A DNA stretch of 64,000 bases from Dicyema japonicum (lineage: Eukaryota > Dicyemida > Rhombozoa > Dicyemidae). How positions within the stretch are numbered: the first letter of the stretch is position 1; each line of letters begins with the position of its first letter. Where the stretch lies: positions 420,500-484,499 of the forward strand of contig RDEW01000042.1 in NCBI GenBank assembly GCA_011109175.1, written 5' to 3'. Below the pieces are notes generated by a model. It worked only from the letters and a program-made list of their open reading frames with translations. It made no database searches and was not told where the DNA came from. Positions 12,561 to 25,423 of the stretch are shown here, one piece after another. Made by a program: the position numbers and the translations under genes.

Positions 12561-12599
12561 CGGAGTGCCTCAACTGAAAGGAACTACAAAAATTTGTTT

Positions 12600-14835
12600 G
12601 TTTTTAAATAATAAAGTTTATTAAAATTAAAAATGTTTGATTATTAAAATTTTAATTAAATACGATTCATTCTAAGGTATGAAATTTATAATTGGATAAC
12701 AAAAATGATGAAATTGAGAATATTTAATATTAAATGCAGTTATTACTAACAATTTCTTGCATTAATGGACGTCTGGAAATCAGAAGTTGAGATTCAGTAA
12801 AATTCTTGTTTGAGAAAAATAAAATTGAATTCTAAATTAGTACTTTCATACTGAAAAGTCTCTCCCGGCCTATTTTACTCAAAAACTTCACTAAAACGTA
12901 TTCCCCCACGAATGTTTATAAACATTTTGTCTTCCCGACGCTCGACTGGGTGATTTGAAGGCTATTAGTAGCTGCGATTAACCATTTGACTCCGTGATGG
13001 CCAAAATCTGCATAAATCCATATATCTAGAAACACGTGGGCTGCAAGTACATCAGTCTGCCATTAGGATTGTGATGAATCAAATGAAACATAGTTAATCT
13101 CAAAATTGAGTGTTATCCAGAATATTCCATGAAAAACTGTCCAGAGTGTTCAACCTATTTTGTTGATAGAATACTATTCAACAATTACTCATATTTTACC
13201 ATGACAAGAATTTCTACAAATTCACTACGATTGTTATAATAATAATGTAAATATACAACAATATTTTAATTCTCATGATTGGAAAAATGGGTGAATTAAC
13301 GGCCATTAAAGAAAATTGTGTAATTAATATTATCGAAATATTACGTAATGTGTCACTATGGCTTCTACGAGTGAGAGGTTCTACACATTTTGAATACATC
13401 AATTTTCATTAAAGAATATGTCGATAGTCATCTTAAAAACATGCTGTCTTATAATTTTGATGTTAAATCATGAATTGTGCATTGAGTAGGCTGGTTTTGT
13501 TATTAGGCTGGTTATGAAAATGTTTGTTATTAGAAAAGTACTGTGAGTAGTTTTGAAATTGTTTATTTACTTATGATTATGTCTGAAAACAGTCCTCATA
13601 CTGATTCTCTGTTTCCGTTTGAAATTTTTGAAATAGTAAGAAAAACGAGTTTATTGATAGGCAATCGATCATTGGAACGTCAGCTTTATATTAAATGTTG
13701 CGCAACTTTAAATGAGATTACATAATTAAACAGTCAATAATTCAATTTAGATCAATTTAGAGGTTCCACTGGAATTTGTGCACGTGAGAGCTAGAGGTTT
13801 ACGAGATTATTGAAGAGGGACCAAGACTTTCGTCTTATCGAACCAGTAGTCTCCAATCTTCGCATGCAACTTGGACAAAGTTCTACTGAGAGATAACCTT
13901 TGTCTGTTCAAGAAATATCAATCTAACAATCCCTTTGCTTTCCGATAGGCAATGATACTCAGTCGAGTCTCTCGAGAGTTATATTGACACAGTAGGTGTT
14001 TGAGTTAAATTTGATGACTTTTTATAGTTTCAGAAATTTCATGTATAGAATCTCCCGATTCAATCATATCACTCATGTATGTAAGAAAAATGGAGACGAT
14101 GTCTATTTACGTGAGTCGATGAACGCATTCGGTGATCTCTGCATTCTGTCATCCTTCTGACAAGACGATTTATTAGTGTCTCTTCAGATTCCACCGAATA
14201 CATTTTTAGTCTGTTTTTTAATAAAATGTATGGCTAAACAATTTACTTTGCTAATAGTTCAAAAAATTCATTATTCTTGCTGGCTCTTTCCGTCAAACAT
14301 GTTCTGGGTGAAGATTCTGCTGGAACGTTACATAATCAAGGTATCAGTTATTCGGTTTAACCATTGGTCATTGGAATAAACTTATTCTTGTTTAATCCAA
14401 AGAAAAGAAACCTAAGGTTAAACGTCTGCTCGTCTGTGCCAACCAAATCCAATCTCCAATGATAAATTACAGGCTTCCGCTTAAAAAGAGAGATGGAGGA
14501 GTATTCCGCCGTCTTTTATTTTCGTCGCACGTCCTACCTTCGCAGAGATCATTTCATTTTTTAGTGGAAAGGTTTTCATAATGTAAAGTCGTCGCCAGTG
14601 GATTTTGCAAGGGAGAAAATAGGAGGATCCCTTTAAACAACTATGTCGTGGCAGAAGACACATGCCTAACTGGTGGAATATGTTTGACGGGAATCGACCA
14701 TAGCTGTAAACACTATCTCTCTCATTCTAACCCACGATAAGACGTTGTGCTCAGCTAAAAATGTCATATTTTATTATGTAAAATTTTTTTAACAAATTCT
14801 ATTTATTAAAAAAATTAGATAATTAAGCTTTGCGA
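12600..14835. other. No assignable gene
   Basis: AT-rich DNA with several open stretches of up to 67 codons (13543-13725 +, 14176-14379 +, 14481-14663 -). None shows a recognisable family, repeat or convincing short-intron partner. Confidence 0.4.
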
Positions 14836-14839
14836 CCGA

Positions 14840-15012
14840 ATCAACGGGAGCCGTTTGTCGAATGACAGGTAAGTTCTTGCGAGAACTCGGAGGATTGCTT
14901 TCCAGAAAGAAAAGGGATCAACGAGAAGGGTTTTGGCTAAGACAAAAGATTGGAATAGGCATACTCCGAGGGAACTCATTCGCAATCCACGCAGCGGGCT
15001 TCCTCAACTGAC
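14840..15012 (+). pseudogene. R2-like element, C-terminus
   Basis: The plus strand reads GFWLRQKIGIGILRGNSFAI and ends AAGFLN before a TGA. This is the family's C-terminal end (LRQ+I.IAV.RGNA). The bases just beyond the stop (CTCAACTGACATTTGTTTAA) recur in inverted orientation near 23760-23785, showing a shared 3' tail. 5'-truncated copy on the strand opposite to most others. Confidence 0.65.
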
Positions 15013-15169
15013 ATTTGTTTAATTGTTAAAAAATTATTTTGTTTAAAAAAAAGCTTTAGCAGAGAGGATTGCGTATAAGTTTCACGTAATACGGCAATCC
15101 CGATACGTTACCTTAGCCAGAACGATTTTTTTTCCGGCTCTCTATTCTCCATCCTATTTCTTTCGATAA

Positions 15170-15460
15170 GCAGCAGTGAGAGATCCTACAGCTCTAGACG
15201 TTTCTATAAAAATTGGTGTGAATCGGTATCAGTCTCCAATATTCGAGTACCTCTGGATCTTGGCCGATTCTGATGAGTTGGGCGCAGATCCAGATTTCCC
15301 AATGATTTTCTGTGTGAATATGGGAAAAGAGTCGTTCCATCTGCCTCTTGTCATCTCCACAATCCAGTCCAACAGGATCAAGTTGAACTGGGAAGCCTGC
15401 AGCTTCGAAAATGCGCAGAATAACATTATACAATTCGGTGTGACGAGGTGAGACAATTGA
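15170..15460 (-). pseudogene. R2-like element, nuclease-region fragment
   Basis: The minus strand reads ILRIFEAAGFPVQLDPVGLD and then CGDDKRQ, where better copies have GLCRSEGKRPDG (50 kb) and GLCKSDGKRPDG (62 kb). The PDG of the proposed nuclease active site is lost. Open frames on the plus strand here are antisense shadows. Confidence 0.65.
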
Positions 15461-15689
15461 TGTTCACCTTTGGTGTCATCTGTGTCAACACAACGGCATC
15501 TATGTTTCTAGCAGACCTTAAGTCTACATTGTTTGCTACTCCGATCTTTACACAAAAAAATATTTATATTTGTTAAATAAACTGTTTTTTATTGTTAATT
15601 AAATGATATTTTTTTTTGAAAGTTAATTAAAAATATCAGAATGACGTTTACCTCAGCACGATTAAAATTACGAGCAACACTAGAATAAC

Positions 15690-16216
15690 ATTGTATTTCT
15701 TCCCGCTTCCCATTAAGAAGACCCTTTTAATCATTGGAGTCATCCTGGATCCAATACTCACATTTACCCATCAAGTGACCTAGTAAACGCGAGGATCCAA
15801 AAGAAAATTTGAATTCTCAAGGCTTTCACTCACTCTCCAGTATCTTCCCGCCCATCAATAGAGCTTCTATACAAACAATTCGTTCTACCTACTATCGAGT
15901 ACCCATTTGTTGTATGGATTGTCCCCTTATAAATATCGGCACAGAGCAAGCTGGAGGTTTTACAAAATCGATGTCTCAGGATTCTATTAGATCGTCGAAA
16001 AAGACGTCCACCTCGTTACTGCGGAGAACACTGAACGTCCCCCAATCATGGAATACCTTACGGAACCAATCCGGGTCTTCCTCAAGATGGCAAAGTCCCC
16101 TGACCATCCCTCGGACCGCGCTTCAGACTACTGCCCGAGATATGAGAAAAAACCTTTTCCGCTGTGGAGATTACCCTTCTCAGGATAAAGGACTGGTATG
16201 GACACCGAGATAACTT
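15690..16216 (+). pseudogene. Non-LTR RT, C-terminal fragment
   Basis: Reads LLIIGVILDPILTFTHQV (thumb motif LGV..D..LTF..H), then after a shift SRPSIELLYKQFVLPTIEYP and LEVLQNRCLRILLDRRKR. This is the classic thumb and C-terminal region of a Jockey/CR1-type RT, ending at about 16215 with a tail ending AATAAAATAAATAA. The long overlapping 134-codon open frame (15809-16213) is in another frame and is probably a shadow. 5'-truncated and frame-shifted. Confidence 0.75.
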
Positions 16217-16513
16217 AATTAGACGATAACTTTTCCTCTTTCTCATGATTTTGGGTTAATAAAATAAATAATATCAGAAATAAATGAACAAGTTATTTTC
16301 CCTTTTTAACATATTCTCATCTTACACCGGATGCATCTATTCTAACAGGAATTATCGGAATGAAATCGTTAATTTCCACTATCAGCTGGGGCTCAGAGTA
16401 TTCATTAGAAGTGTGATTAGTCTTGGCACGATGATACTGCTTCATTCGTTCCTCTTAGGCAGTGAGTATTCTGGGAATCTTCCAAGAAAGTATTTTATAT
16501 TTATGCTCCATAC

Positions 16514-16783
16514 CAGTGGTTTCAACCTGGGGTCCGCGAGATACTTCTGAACCTTTATTTTTCAGAGTATGTTTGTCGACAACCGAGACTCAAATTGAAA
16601 AAAATTGCCTCAAGAAAACAACATTAACCTACTCATTAATTTTATTTCCTTTTTAATAACAAAATGTGTTTTTAGAAAAGTAATAATATTTTGACAAAAA
16701 ACTTGCAAAAGAATGTTGGGGGTCCGTGACTTTTTTTATTCACTCACAAGGGGTCCGCGACCAAAAAAAGTTGAAAACCACTG
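16514..16783. mobile_element. hAT-type MITE (270 bp)
   Basis: The left end CAGTGGTTTCAACC..GGGGTCCGCG and the right end, inverted, CAGTGGTTTTCAAC.....GGTCGCGGACCCC form terminal inverted repeats. The flanks 16506-16513 (CTCCATAC) and 16784-16791 (CTATATAC) match at 6 of 8 bases, fitting an 8-bp target duplication as made by hAT transposases. The interior has no coding capacity. A lone related end (GGAACCCAGGTTAGGAACCA) lies near 31212. Confidence 0.75.
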
Positions 16784-16919
16784 CTATATACGCATACTCT
16801 CGAAGGTTTTCTTGATGACCGTTGATTGGATAAATGCTCATGTTGACGCTTTCATCTTCAAAGAAATGTGATGGCGTTTGTGAAGTGTGAACCTTGAATA
16901 ATACGATCGCTCTTCCAGC

Positions 16920-17385
16920 ACATTGTGCTCGGGATTATGAAAGGTAACTCCCATTGCTTGCTTAATACCTCCAGGCCAAAATGGAGATTTGGTCAAATAA
17001 ACTAACTTGATTTTTATTTTAAGTTCATTAACTTATTTTTAAAAAACCCCCAACAGAGTAATATTATTATTAATCTGAAATCCGTCACTTCTGCATAACC
17101 CGACCGGTTCAAGAATGGCTGAATATTCAGCAGCATCCACAACCCGCTTGACAATCTCATTCAGAGCCATGTGCCTTGGAGATCTGCCAGCGCTCCTTTT
17201 GAAGGCGAGAGGGTGCAGGCCATAACAGTTTATCAGTTATGTCACATCGGCACGGGTGAGGTACACATACTTTCAGTCCTAGCCGCAGAGAGATGCCACT
17301 TTTAACACATTCATTATCTAGAAAAATGCCAGAGCTCTATTTGGGATGGCGTTTAGCCAAGCTCCGCTCTCAGGGGAAGACATTT
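16920..17385 (-). pseudogene. R2-like element, nuclease-region copy
   Basis: 17085-17385 is a close, colinear match of 49785-50085 and encodes on the minus strand the CCHC region (CYGLHPLAFKRSAGRSPRHM) and ILEPVGLCRS before the copy breaks. In this copy the Cys of the CK..GR box is replaced by Phe. The scrap at 16920-16975 (GGTAACTCCCATTGCTTGC) also occurs next to the copy at 9.07 kb. Confidence 0.65.
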
Positions 17386-17389
17386 CATT

Positions 17390-19110
17390 AACCAGGAACA
17401 CTGTTGCTAGACAGATTAAGAAATGTCACTGGACAGAATCGCCAGAATAAATAATTTTAGGCAGTTTGAATGATCCAATCAAAACCGCGAGATATCGTTT
17501 GTTTCGGATTTGAGTTTTATAGGATATCGCAAAATTTTTTTGTCCTCTATAAAATAAAATCTGATGAAATACTTGAATATTAAATTGGATTCGGGCGCAT
17601 GGTCTCAATCACTGTAATTTTAAAATTTTTTGCAGCCCGCGAACCAATTATTAATTATCTATTTGGCCAGCAGACGAAAAAGGTAGAGAACCACAATTCA
17701 GGACTTATGCAGAAAAGTATTATCAATTTTGTGTATCACTAATAATCTGTGAGTTCAGCATGCTTTGGTGTGATCCCATTAAGGTTAGGTTGTAGGATTC
17801 AGATTTTGCTCGGTCCAGGGATTGGATCATACAGAATACCTAACTGTATTTATATTACTTATTAAATTGATAACACAAATAAAGTTAAAATTAATTATTC
17901 TTCTTTTGATTGTGAAAATATCTTTAGACTAATTTTCTAGTCAATTCAACTGCAATTCTATAAACGAGGGGCGATTAATCCCTGAGAAGAATTTTTGAAT
18001 TAAAGATTTTGATTCTTGTCTGATGACCCAAAAATCATTATAATAATTTTTTGTTAAAAATTAAATATTTAATTAATAATTAATTTAAATAATTTAAATA
18101 ATATTGCGTGCAACTTTATTGGTGTTACTATTTAAAATACAAAGGACCCTCTCAAACACCGGTGATTTCAATTTGGGATGGAATTTACTAACGGGATATG
18201 AAGCCATTTCGCTTATTAGAACACGTATAGGACACCATCCGCAATCACTAGGAATGGATGCATATTGATTTTTTCAATAACTAAAGCAAAATATAACAAA
18301 GGATAAAAGTTAACTATACTAGTAAATGCCTTAAAATACTAAAACTATTTACGACTTTTGTATTCATATAAAGTTGGAAAAATTACCATCAATAATGTTT
18401 TTTAGTATATTTTAATTTATATAGGTAATTCTAATTCGATTTTTCAGATTCTGGTAATTCCCTGTCTGGAGTTGTTTATAAAACATATTCCCAATAAATA
18501 GCTATTCCTCTCCCAAGTCTACAGCCCAGATCATCCAATCATAAACAAAAGTAAAATTATTATACAAGTGGCCTGTTTTGAGTGCTGTAGTCGATTCCTT
18601 TCACCACAATTTGTTAAGAATAAAAAATTCGAACAATTTAATTATTGAATTGATATTTTAACATCGGTATTGTTTCGCTTATTTTGTAGACTGTAAAAAA
18701 TGGTTGAAAATTTCGTTATTAAAGTGATATCTCATTTACTTGAGATTTCAAACGTTTAGGCTAAGTGCCTGCCTATCCATAAATTTTTGTTGATTTCTAC
18801 AATGGGAAGGTCTGTTATTCTTAAAATTGGTTATTTTTTATCTGATATTTTAGAAAAACGACTTTATGTTGTTAATTGGAACTTTTTGTGAAGCATTTAA
18901 TCAATCAACCCTATTATAAAAGATTCGAAAACTCAAAAGACCATGTTTTTAATTTTAAAGTTTCTTGTAAAATGTTGATCCCCAATTAGGAGAATCAATT
19001 GGAAAAGGTTAAGTAAATATAATTTTATTAAAGCGGTTGCTTATTATCACAAGTAGCACAGAGCATTCTTCAGAGGAATGTGTCGCTAGTGCTCTTCTCT
19101 GTATGGTTGA
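17390..19110. other. No assignable gene
   Basis: AT-rich DNA rich in TTAATTAAT-type runs (about 18060-18110). No supported gene, repeat or RNA gene. Confidence 0.4.
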
Positions 19111-19116
19111 AATCAT

Positions 19117-19325
19117 CTATACCATTTCAGGTTTAAAGTGGGTCTTACCAAAAGCAAAGTGGTACTTACCAAAAGCAAAGTGGTACTTACCAAAAGCAAA
19201 GTGGAACTTACCAAAAGCAAAGTGGAACTTACCAAAAGCAAAGTGGAACTTACCAAAAGCAAAGTGGTACTTACCATAAGCAAAGTGGTACTTGTAGGAT
19301 ATAGACGCGTAATATTTTATCAGTG
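19117..19325 (+). repeat. Foldback-like left inverted terminus with 21-bp array
   Basis: Starts CTATACCATTTCAGG, then about 7.5 copies of a 21-bp unit (AAAGTGGTACTTACCAAAAGC with G/A and T/A variants) between 19136 and 19291, then GTAGGATATAGACGCGTAAT to 19325. The outer and inner unique flanks are exactly complementary to those of the terminus at 19837-19982. The right array has fewer units. Confidence 0.85.
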
Positions 19326-19836
19326 TGTCTGGTTTTATGTAGAGTCGATTTTCTCTCTGGGTGGATCTTTTGGTGTTTTAGATCCACATCCATACTCTCT
19401 GCATTGGGGGGTTTTTGTAGAGAGCCTTCGATAGTCTCGTCCATCTATTTGCATTTTCTGTCTTTATGTTGTTGTCGATCTCTGTGTTCTGCTCTCGTAT
19501 TTTCCTGATGTTCTTTTCTGTTGGCGATTTTACCATCTTTAGATTATTTCGTTCTCTGATCAGATGTTTCGTCGTTGTGTTGAATGTACTTCTTTTTCGC
19601 AGCGTTTATAATGGAGTTGAACCATTTCACTAATTGTTCGACGGAGGGAAAAGTGAGGAAATTTAATAGTCCAATACAATTATCGACGTATTCTTTGAAT
19701 CCTCTCCAATTCGCAAGGCTGAGTTTGTTATCGTTGGGTATTGTCCTTTTATCCGTGACCTCGTTTTGAACTCCAAAAATATTGGATTGTGGTCACTCCT
19801 GGGGTCATACTTCACTGACCAGTCAATAAGAGGGGC
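19326..19836 (-). pseudogene. LINE endonuclease/linker fragment inside foldback-like element
   Basis: The minus strand from about 19810 reads DPRSDHNPIFLEFK, which contains the SDH catalytic box of APE-type endonucleases. After a one-base shift it continues SLANWRGFKEYVDNCIGLLN and VEQLVKWFNSIINAAKKKYI, the usual endonuclease-to-RT linker of Jockey/CR1-type LINEs. The RT is absent. The piece fills the loop between the two inverted termini, so it is either captured cargo or a LINE insertion. Confidence 0.65.
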
Positions 19837-19982
19837 CACTGATAAAATATTACGCGTCTATATCCTACAAGTACTACTTTGCTTTTGGTAAGACCCACTT
19901 TGCTTTTGGTAAGTACCACTTTGCTTTTGGTAAGACCCACTTTGCTTTTGGTAAGACCCACTTTAAACCTGAAATGGTATAG
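19837..19982 (-). repeat. Foldback-like right inverted terminus with 21-bp array
   Basis: Begins CACTGATAAAATATTACGCG, then about 4.5 units of the 21-bp repeat in reverse orientation (GCTTTTGGTAAGTACCACTT and GACCC variants), and ends CCTGAAATGGTATAG at 19982. It is the inverted partner of 19117-19325. I see no clear target duplication outside the two ends. Confidence 0.85.
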
Positions 19983-20109
19983 TCTGCTGCGTACAGTTTG
20001 ATTCAAATTTTAAATTCAACTATTTGAATTTTGTGGCTCGAGGAATCATATTCATTTTTATTGAATTTTATTCTAATCATGTTTTTATTTTGAATTTTAT
20101 TTTAATTAA

Positions 20110-20335
20110 AAATCCGTTTTGTACCGGTAGCAATTGAGACGTCTGGTGCGGCCGGAAGTATTACAGCCCCTTTTTTAAAGGAAATCGGGGGAAAATTTGC
20201 CCACCGCAAGAAAGACGGGAAGCGGTCTGGCTGAGGCAAAGAATTGGTATCGCAGTTGTTCGCGGAAACGCTTACTCCGTGATGTCAGCAGCCGCTCTCC
20301 CCATAGTTAATAAATAATATTTTATTGTTAATAAA
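20110..20335 (+). pseudogene. R2-like element, C-terminus
   Basis: Reads VPVAIETSGAAG and LKEIGGKFAHRKK, then after a one-base shift EAVWLRQRIGIAVVRGNAYS and ends AALPIVNK at a TAA. It is followed by TTAATAAATAATA-type tail sequence. This is the best preserved C-terminal end of the family and defines the domain beyond the nuclease. Confidence 0.7.
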
Positions 20336-20339
20336 TTTT

Positions 20340-22335
20340 TGAAAAAAAAATTAAAAATCTGTTATTATCATTGCTTTATATGCCTTTAAAGGACTTACGG
20401 AATTTAGCTCAGTTTTTATCACTGTTTAACTTAAATTTTATTGAATGGTATTATGGTTTGTTTACAATTTAAACAGTCTACTTGGATTATAACTCTATGT
20501 ATGATTTTGAGCGATCTCATTAACTACTGGTCTTGAAGATTTAAAATTCAATATAAAATCAATTCATATTTAAAGTTTCTAAAAATACAACAACTTTGGT
20601 GATTTTCAAAGCAGTCGAGAATTCTGCGGCTTCTCTCCGTCAAATGGAAATCAAACTGCTCAAGTCTAAATTTTATTTTAGGAGCATTGTTGGTCATTTG
20701 AGATTTTAAAATTGCACTTCAATTTCAACCAATCACGTGCTGAAACTATTTTGGATGAGTTAATTGTCACGTTTTTTATCAATGTGGACAGTTTTTGTTA
20801 ATTTTGAATGTGAAAAAGTTATTTTTTTACTTATTCGTAGAAAAACGGTTTTTCTTTCAAATAGAACATACCTCAACTTTTAGATTGATTCAACGATTCT
20901 AATTCATGAAGTTATCAGAATCCAGTTTTGGTCGTTCTTTATGGAGGTGTTTTATCATCCCTAAATTTTACTTAGGTTTGGTCCTGGGCTCTTAATGACC
21001 GAGAAGTTACTGAAGGTAACTTGATTAGAATGTTTTACTTTTATAGTTTTTACATGTTTTACAAAATAATGGTTATGCAAGAAAGTAAGATATTCCTCAT
21101 ACTATTCCTGCATCGTTACATATTATTGTTCTTCCTGGAGGAGACATCCATCAGATTGACTGTTTAGTAACCACTGGTGGGTTACTTCCTTGGAAAAATT
21201 TATCTTATAGATTTCACACTAGAAAGGAGAAAGTGAGAGTAAATCGAGTCTGTAGTTGTGTTTTCGCATGTAAAGGGGAACATTTTGATTTCGAATAACA
21301 ATTATTGTGGTTTGGAAACTTGTCTTATGCCTCGTTTTAACCAACTCTGGAACATCAAAAATATATAAGCATATGAAATAACCCCAGAATACAAATTGGA
21401 TTTTTTCCAAGTTATTTCGACGACTAGGAAAGGAGATCAATAATAATGCAGCTTCAAAAGCACGCATGACAATGTTGTTCATAGCAGCGTGGCGGGTGCT
21501 CTTCTCGCATTCCTCTAGCATGAAAGCGGATGGAGCCCTTTGGCATCTACGATTCCTCCAATATAAATGGAAATATCTACTTACATGACTATATGCAATC
21601 TACGACTAAACGCTATTTAGGAATGAAAATTTCTAAATTGAAGAATTAGTGTTTACTCCTTCATAGCAATACAGGGGTAAAAATACTCTTTTGGAACATT
21701 TTTCTCAATTAAAATTAAATGATATACAATCATAGTGATAATTATATAAAATTGAAATTAATTGACAACAAATCCATATATACTTTGTCTTCTCTACATC
21801 ATCAGTATTTAATCCTACAACCATCACTATAGTAGATCTTATACATCCAGGGGGTCTTAAATGCGACTACCACCAAATGTATGACAAATTAAACTACCCT
21901 CTCGAATTCCCCCATAAGACAATACCTAATTATATAACACGGACAACCTTATTTATTCCATGTAATCTCTACCATCAAAGTCTTCTATTTACAGAACTTT
22001 TACACTGAATCACTACGATGCACTTCTTTGTCTTTTTATTAGATTTTGACCAAAATAAGCACAAAAAACTGTAATATGAGTGAGATTACTCATTAATATG
22101 TCAGTCACCACCTAACTATAAACACTAGGGTAAGTTAATATTCATTATTGAGAATATATTGACATTTGACTCCTCATTGACATCTGGAGTGAATTTACTC
22201 ATCACAACTATCAATCGCTGCACTTTTCCTTCTGACTCATCACAACTGTCATCCAATCATTTTACTCTCTAGGGTGCCAACTATCCTTATGGGACACACT
22301 AAGACAACATCATTATGAATGGAATCTCAGAAACA
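20340..22335. other. No assignable gene
   Basis: AT-rich DNA. A 100-codon open frame at 21219-21521 (-) has no recognisable family or splice context. No RNA genes were recognised. Confidence 0.4.
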
Positions 22336-22338
22336 ATA

Positions 22339-22490
22339 CAGTCATACTCAACATTGTCCTCTATACTCTCTTTTCCAAAACTATCTTCCATAGTCTCTTC
22401 CAATATAAAATCCCTCTCAAAATTATCTTTTATAGTCTCCTCCAATATATAATTCCAATGCTATCTTCTATAGCCCTTCTCAATGGGGTC
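22339..22490. repeat. Degenerate ~40-bp tandem repeat
   Basis: About 3.5 diverged copies of a unit built on CTATCTTCCATAGTCTCTTC followed by CAATATAAAATCCCTCTCAA. Pyrimidine-rich on the plus strand. Confidence 0.5.
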
Positions 22491-22494
22491 GCTA

Positions 22495-25415
22495 TACAAA
22501 AATTGATCTTTATTAACCTCTCAGATGCCGCTCCTCCTCAAACATTACCCTGAAGTCATGTAGATTTCTTCACGGACATTGTTAAGATAACTTAGGTGGA
22601 TAAAAATCAATTGGACAAAAAGACATGTGATAATCAAACATAATTGGAAAATGTGATTTATCATTTTTTTCTCTTATTTGTTCAATATATACAAACTTTC
22701 TATAAGTTGTAACTTTTTTGATTACCATGTTATGGTCTCCTAATTTCATCACGACTTTTGTTTTTGTAATATATAAATTCGAATATTAGTTCTAAATAGT
22801 ATAAATGAGATTACAATAAAAGGACTGTTATCTCGAGGATCTATTATTTTATTGGAGGTTTCATGACAGTCAACACATGTACTTTACAAATTAAAAGTAG
22901 TTATTCATCATCAGTAATACCTGTTAATATTAGTTACTGTCACGAAGTATAAGGTTGTGTGTCCTAACTTACTTTCTCTTTAATGCCTTTTTGCAACACC
23001 CTGTTATAAATCATCACGACAGAAAAGTAATGTCTGCAATTTATTATTTTATTAATTATTTTTATTTATTTAATATTAATTATTCATGACCAAACATTGT
23101 TCTGAAGTGCGAGAAAAGGATCAATGTATTAAAATGTTTATCTAGAATATGGAAGACAGGTACCAGATGTTTTTTTTTATTATCAGATGTTTTTTTTTAT
23201 TTATAATATTGTGCTTTCCGATGTCTCCTGAGTCCATTAAAGATGATAACAGGTTATTTCCATTTTGAAAAGACTGAGACATTAAATGTAATAGAGCTAC
23301 GTAATAGTGCACCGGAGATATGAGTGGAACACAGCCTTTATAAGTATCACGTGCGTCCACATTCGCCATTGTGGGAGTCAATCCATTTGAGTATGGAAAG
23401 GATCCTTTTTGACTCCCTTATCTACTTGTAGGGTTCCATATATAGATAATCCACAGAGATACCATCAGCTAGCATTTTTTGTTTCCCTTAGTTTAGTAAA
23501 AACATGATCCCGTACGATCAAGCGAATGAATAAGTCTGAACAGATAGGCTATTCCCTCTCAATTGTGAGCAATAATCTAAAGTTTTAATATAACTACTTC
23601 ACGTTAGAAGACGGTGGACGTACAGTAAACTTTCTCAAATTTGCCATTTTTACAGTAACTCTCCAAAAATTTGCCAGCATTTTTTGCGGCAAATTTCAAA
23701 TTTTAATCAATAATTTTATAACAGTTATTAGAAACTTCTCATCGATGAAAATAACAATTAAACAAATGTCAGTTGAGGAAGCCTGCTGAAAATAGCTGTA
23801 TTTGATTTTATTAAGAAAACTTTAAAAATGAAGTATTAAATTATATCAAAATAAAATTCAATTTCCAAAAATAATTCAGGAACAATTTTGGGCCAATTTA
23901 AGGGACTTACTGTACTAATAGTAGGAGAAATATTTCAACTCTTGGTGATCAAATTTGGATTTTACAAAACATCCCAGCAAAATTGCATAAAAAACTTGTA
24001 GACAAGTCGCCCAAATGTTATCTTTCATAATAACCACCAGATCACTTAATTAGTATAGTAACGATGAGATTTTGACGTATTTCTACTGAGCAAAAAATAT
24101 CTACTTTATTGTGAGAATGAAGAACTTTGTCTTTCCTCCCATTTTGAATGTTGATAAGGAGACGAACTTTGGAGACATTAAAGTCCGACGAAGTACTTGA
24201 GAGTAACACATTAATATTATGATGGAGTTATTTGAAATTAGTGAGTTTTTGTTGGTGTCTTTGAACAATTTACTGAGACACAAGTGTGTCCAAGTGCCAG
24301 AAGGACTCTTACCCTCACGGGTGGGTTCTGGTTAACAAGAGCTGCTACTTATATATGTTGTCACATTTTGACTACTTAGGAAATGTCTTTGGAAACAGGT
24401 CACTAACCAGGTTGAACCGAGTTGGATCGATTATTGTGAGGACGAAGGGGGTAAACGTTTCGTCCATTTAACAATTCATGTGTATGTCTACAAGGCTCTA
24501 TATTATACATGGCCCTTAGAGGTGATTTCCACTTGTCCTTCCCGCCTTTGCAGAGCTATAATTATTATGACTCACGAAAGTGCTGTGATTTTTAAATTTC
24601 TATTTATCTTATAATAATTTAATATTTCACAATTTTAATTTTACTATTAAAAACAAAAAAATTAATTTCCTCCATACAAATATTTACTCTGTGATTTACA
24701 AAATCTCCCTTCCCGTGATCGAGTTGAGATTCATTAATTCTGTTAGTGAGATGAATATATTTACGCTTTAGATAACCTATCCATAACCGAACTCTGATAA
24801 GGTCCAATACAGAATATGCTTTTTATGAATATACTCGAATTAGCGTCTAATTTGATCATCTTAGCAAAGCTTGATTCAAGACTGAGGATTATGATTTCAT
24901 GGAATATAAAAAGTCGACACTGTCCTTTGTGAGTGACCTAGCATGTACGTCCTAAGCTTGGTCGCAATGTTGGTCATCGATATTCCGTGTAAATATTCTT
25001 CAAAATATTGACTTTTATTTATTATAACGTCAACTTGGCATAATTTACAATATTTTTCAGATATTTTTATTTTTGAGACGATATATGCGTATAACGTTTC
25101 TTTAGCTCCAAGTTTCAGATTTGGTAGTCAGTCGATATCACACAAGTCCAGTGATAGGGACGAAAACGCAATCCCTTACACCTGTGAGAACCCTTCCAAT
25201 GCAATGGGGGAAAAATTATAATTCTTTGAGCCATTCTACACTGCCCAACACATGAAATATAAGATTTCACAGCATCAACGTAAAGAGAGAGAAGAAAAGC
25301 AATTCGATCAAGTATCTAGTGGGAGAGTCAAACACAAGTAGCGATCGGGTGAATCGAATCCTTGAAGTATTGTTAAAGCACCCTAGGCACTAATGAAATC
25401 AAAAAAATATTTATT
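22495..25415. other. Mostly featureless; one tail scrap of the R2-like element
   Basis: The only recognisable item is 23755-23785 (-), which matches the 3' end of the copy at 15.0 kb (TGTCAGTTGAGGAAGCC). An open stretch at 24286-24471 (+) resembles the start of a C-type lectin domain only superficially. Confidence 0.45.
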
Positions 25416-25423
25416 CATACAAA

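Noticed and set aside
15176-15451. 91-codon plus-strand open frame
   Set aside because: Antisense to the R2-like nuclease-region fragment.
15809-16213. 134-codon plus-strand open frame
   Set aside because: Another frame of the same interval encodes clear RT thumb and C-terminal motifs.
19037-19434. Repetitive open frames (LTKSKV / LPKAKW repeats)
   Set aside because: They are the translation of the 21-bp tandem array of the foldback-like terminus, not genes.
24286-24471. Open frame with HGWVLVNKSCYLY resembling the start of a C-type lectin domain
   Set aside because: Only the first Cys-Trp-Cys pattern fits. No later lectin motifs follow in any frame or after plausible short introns.
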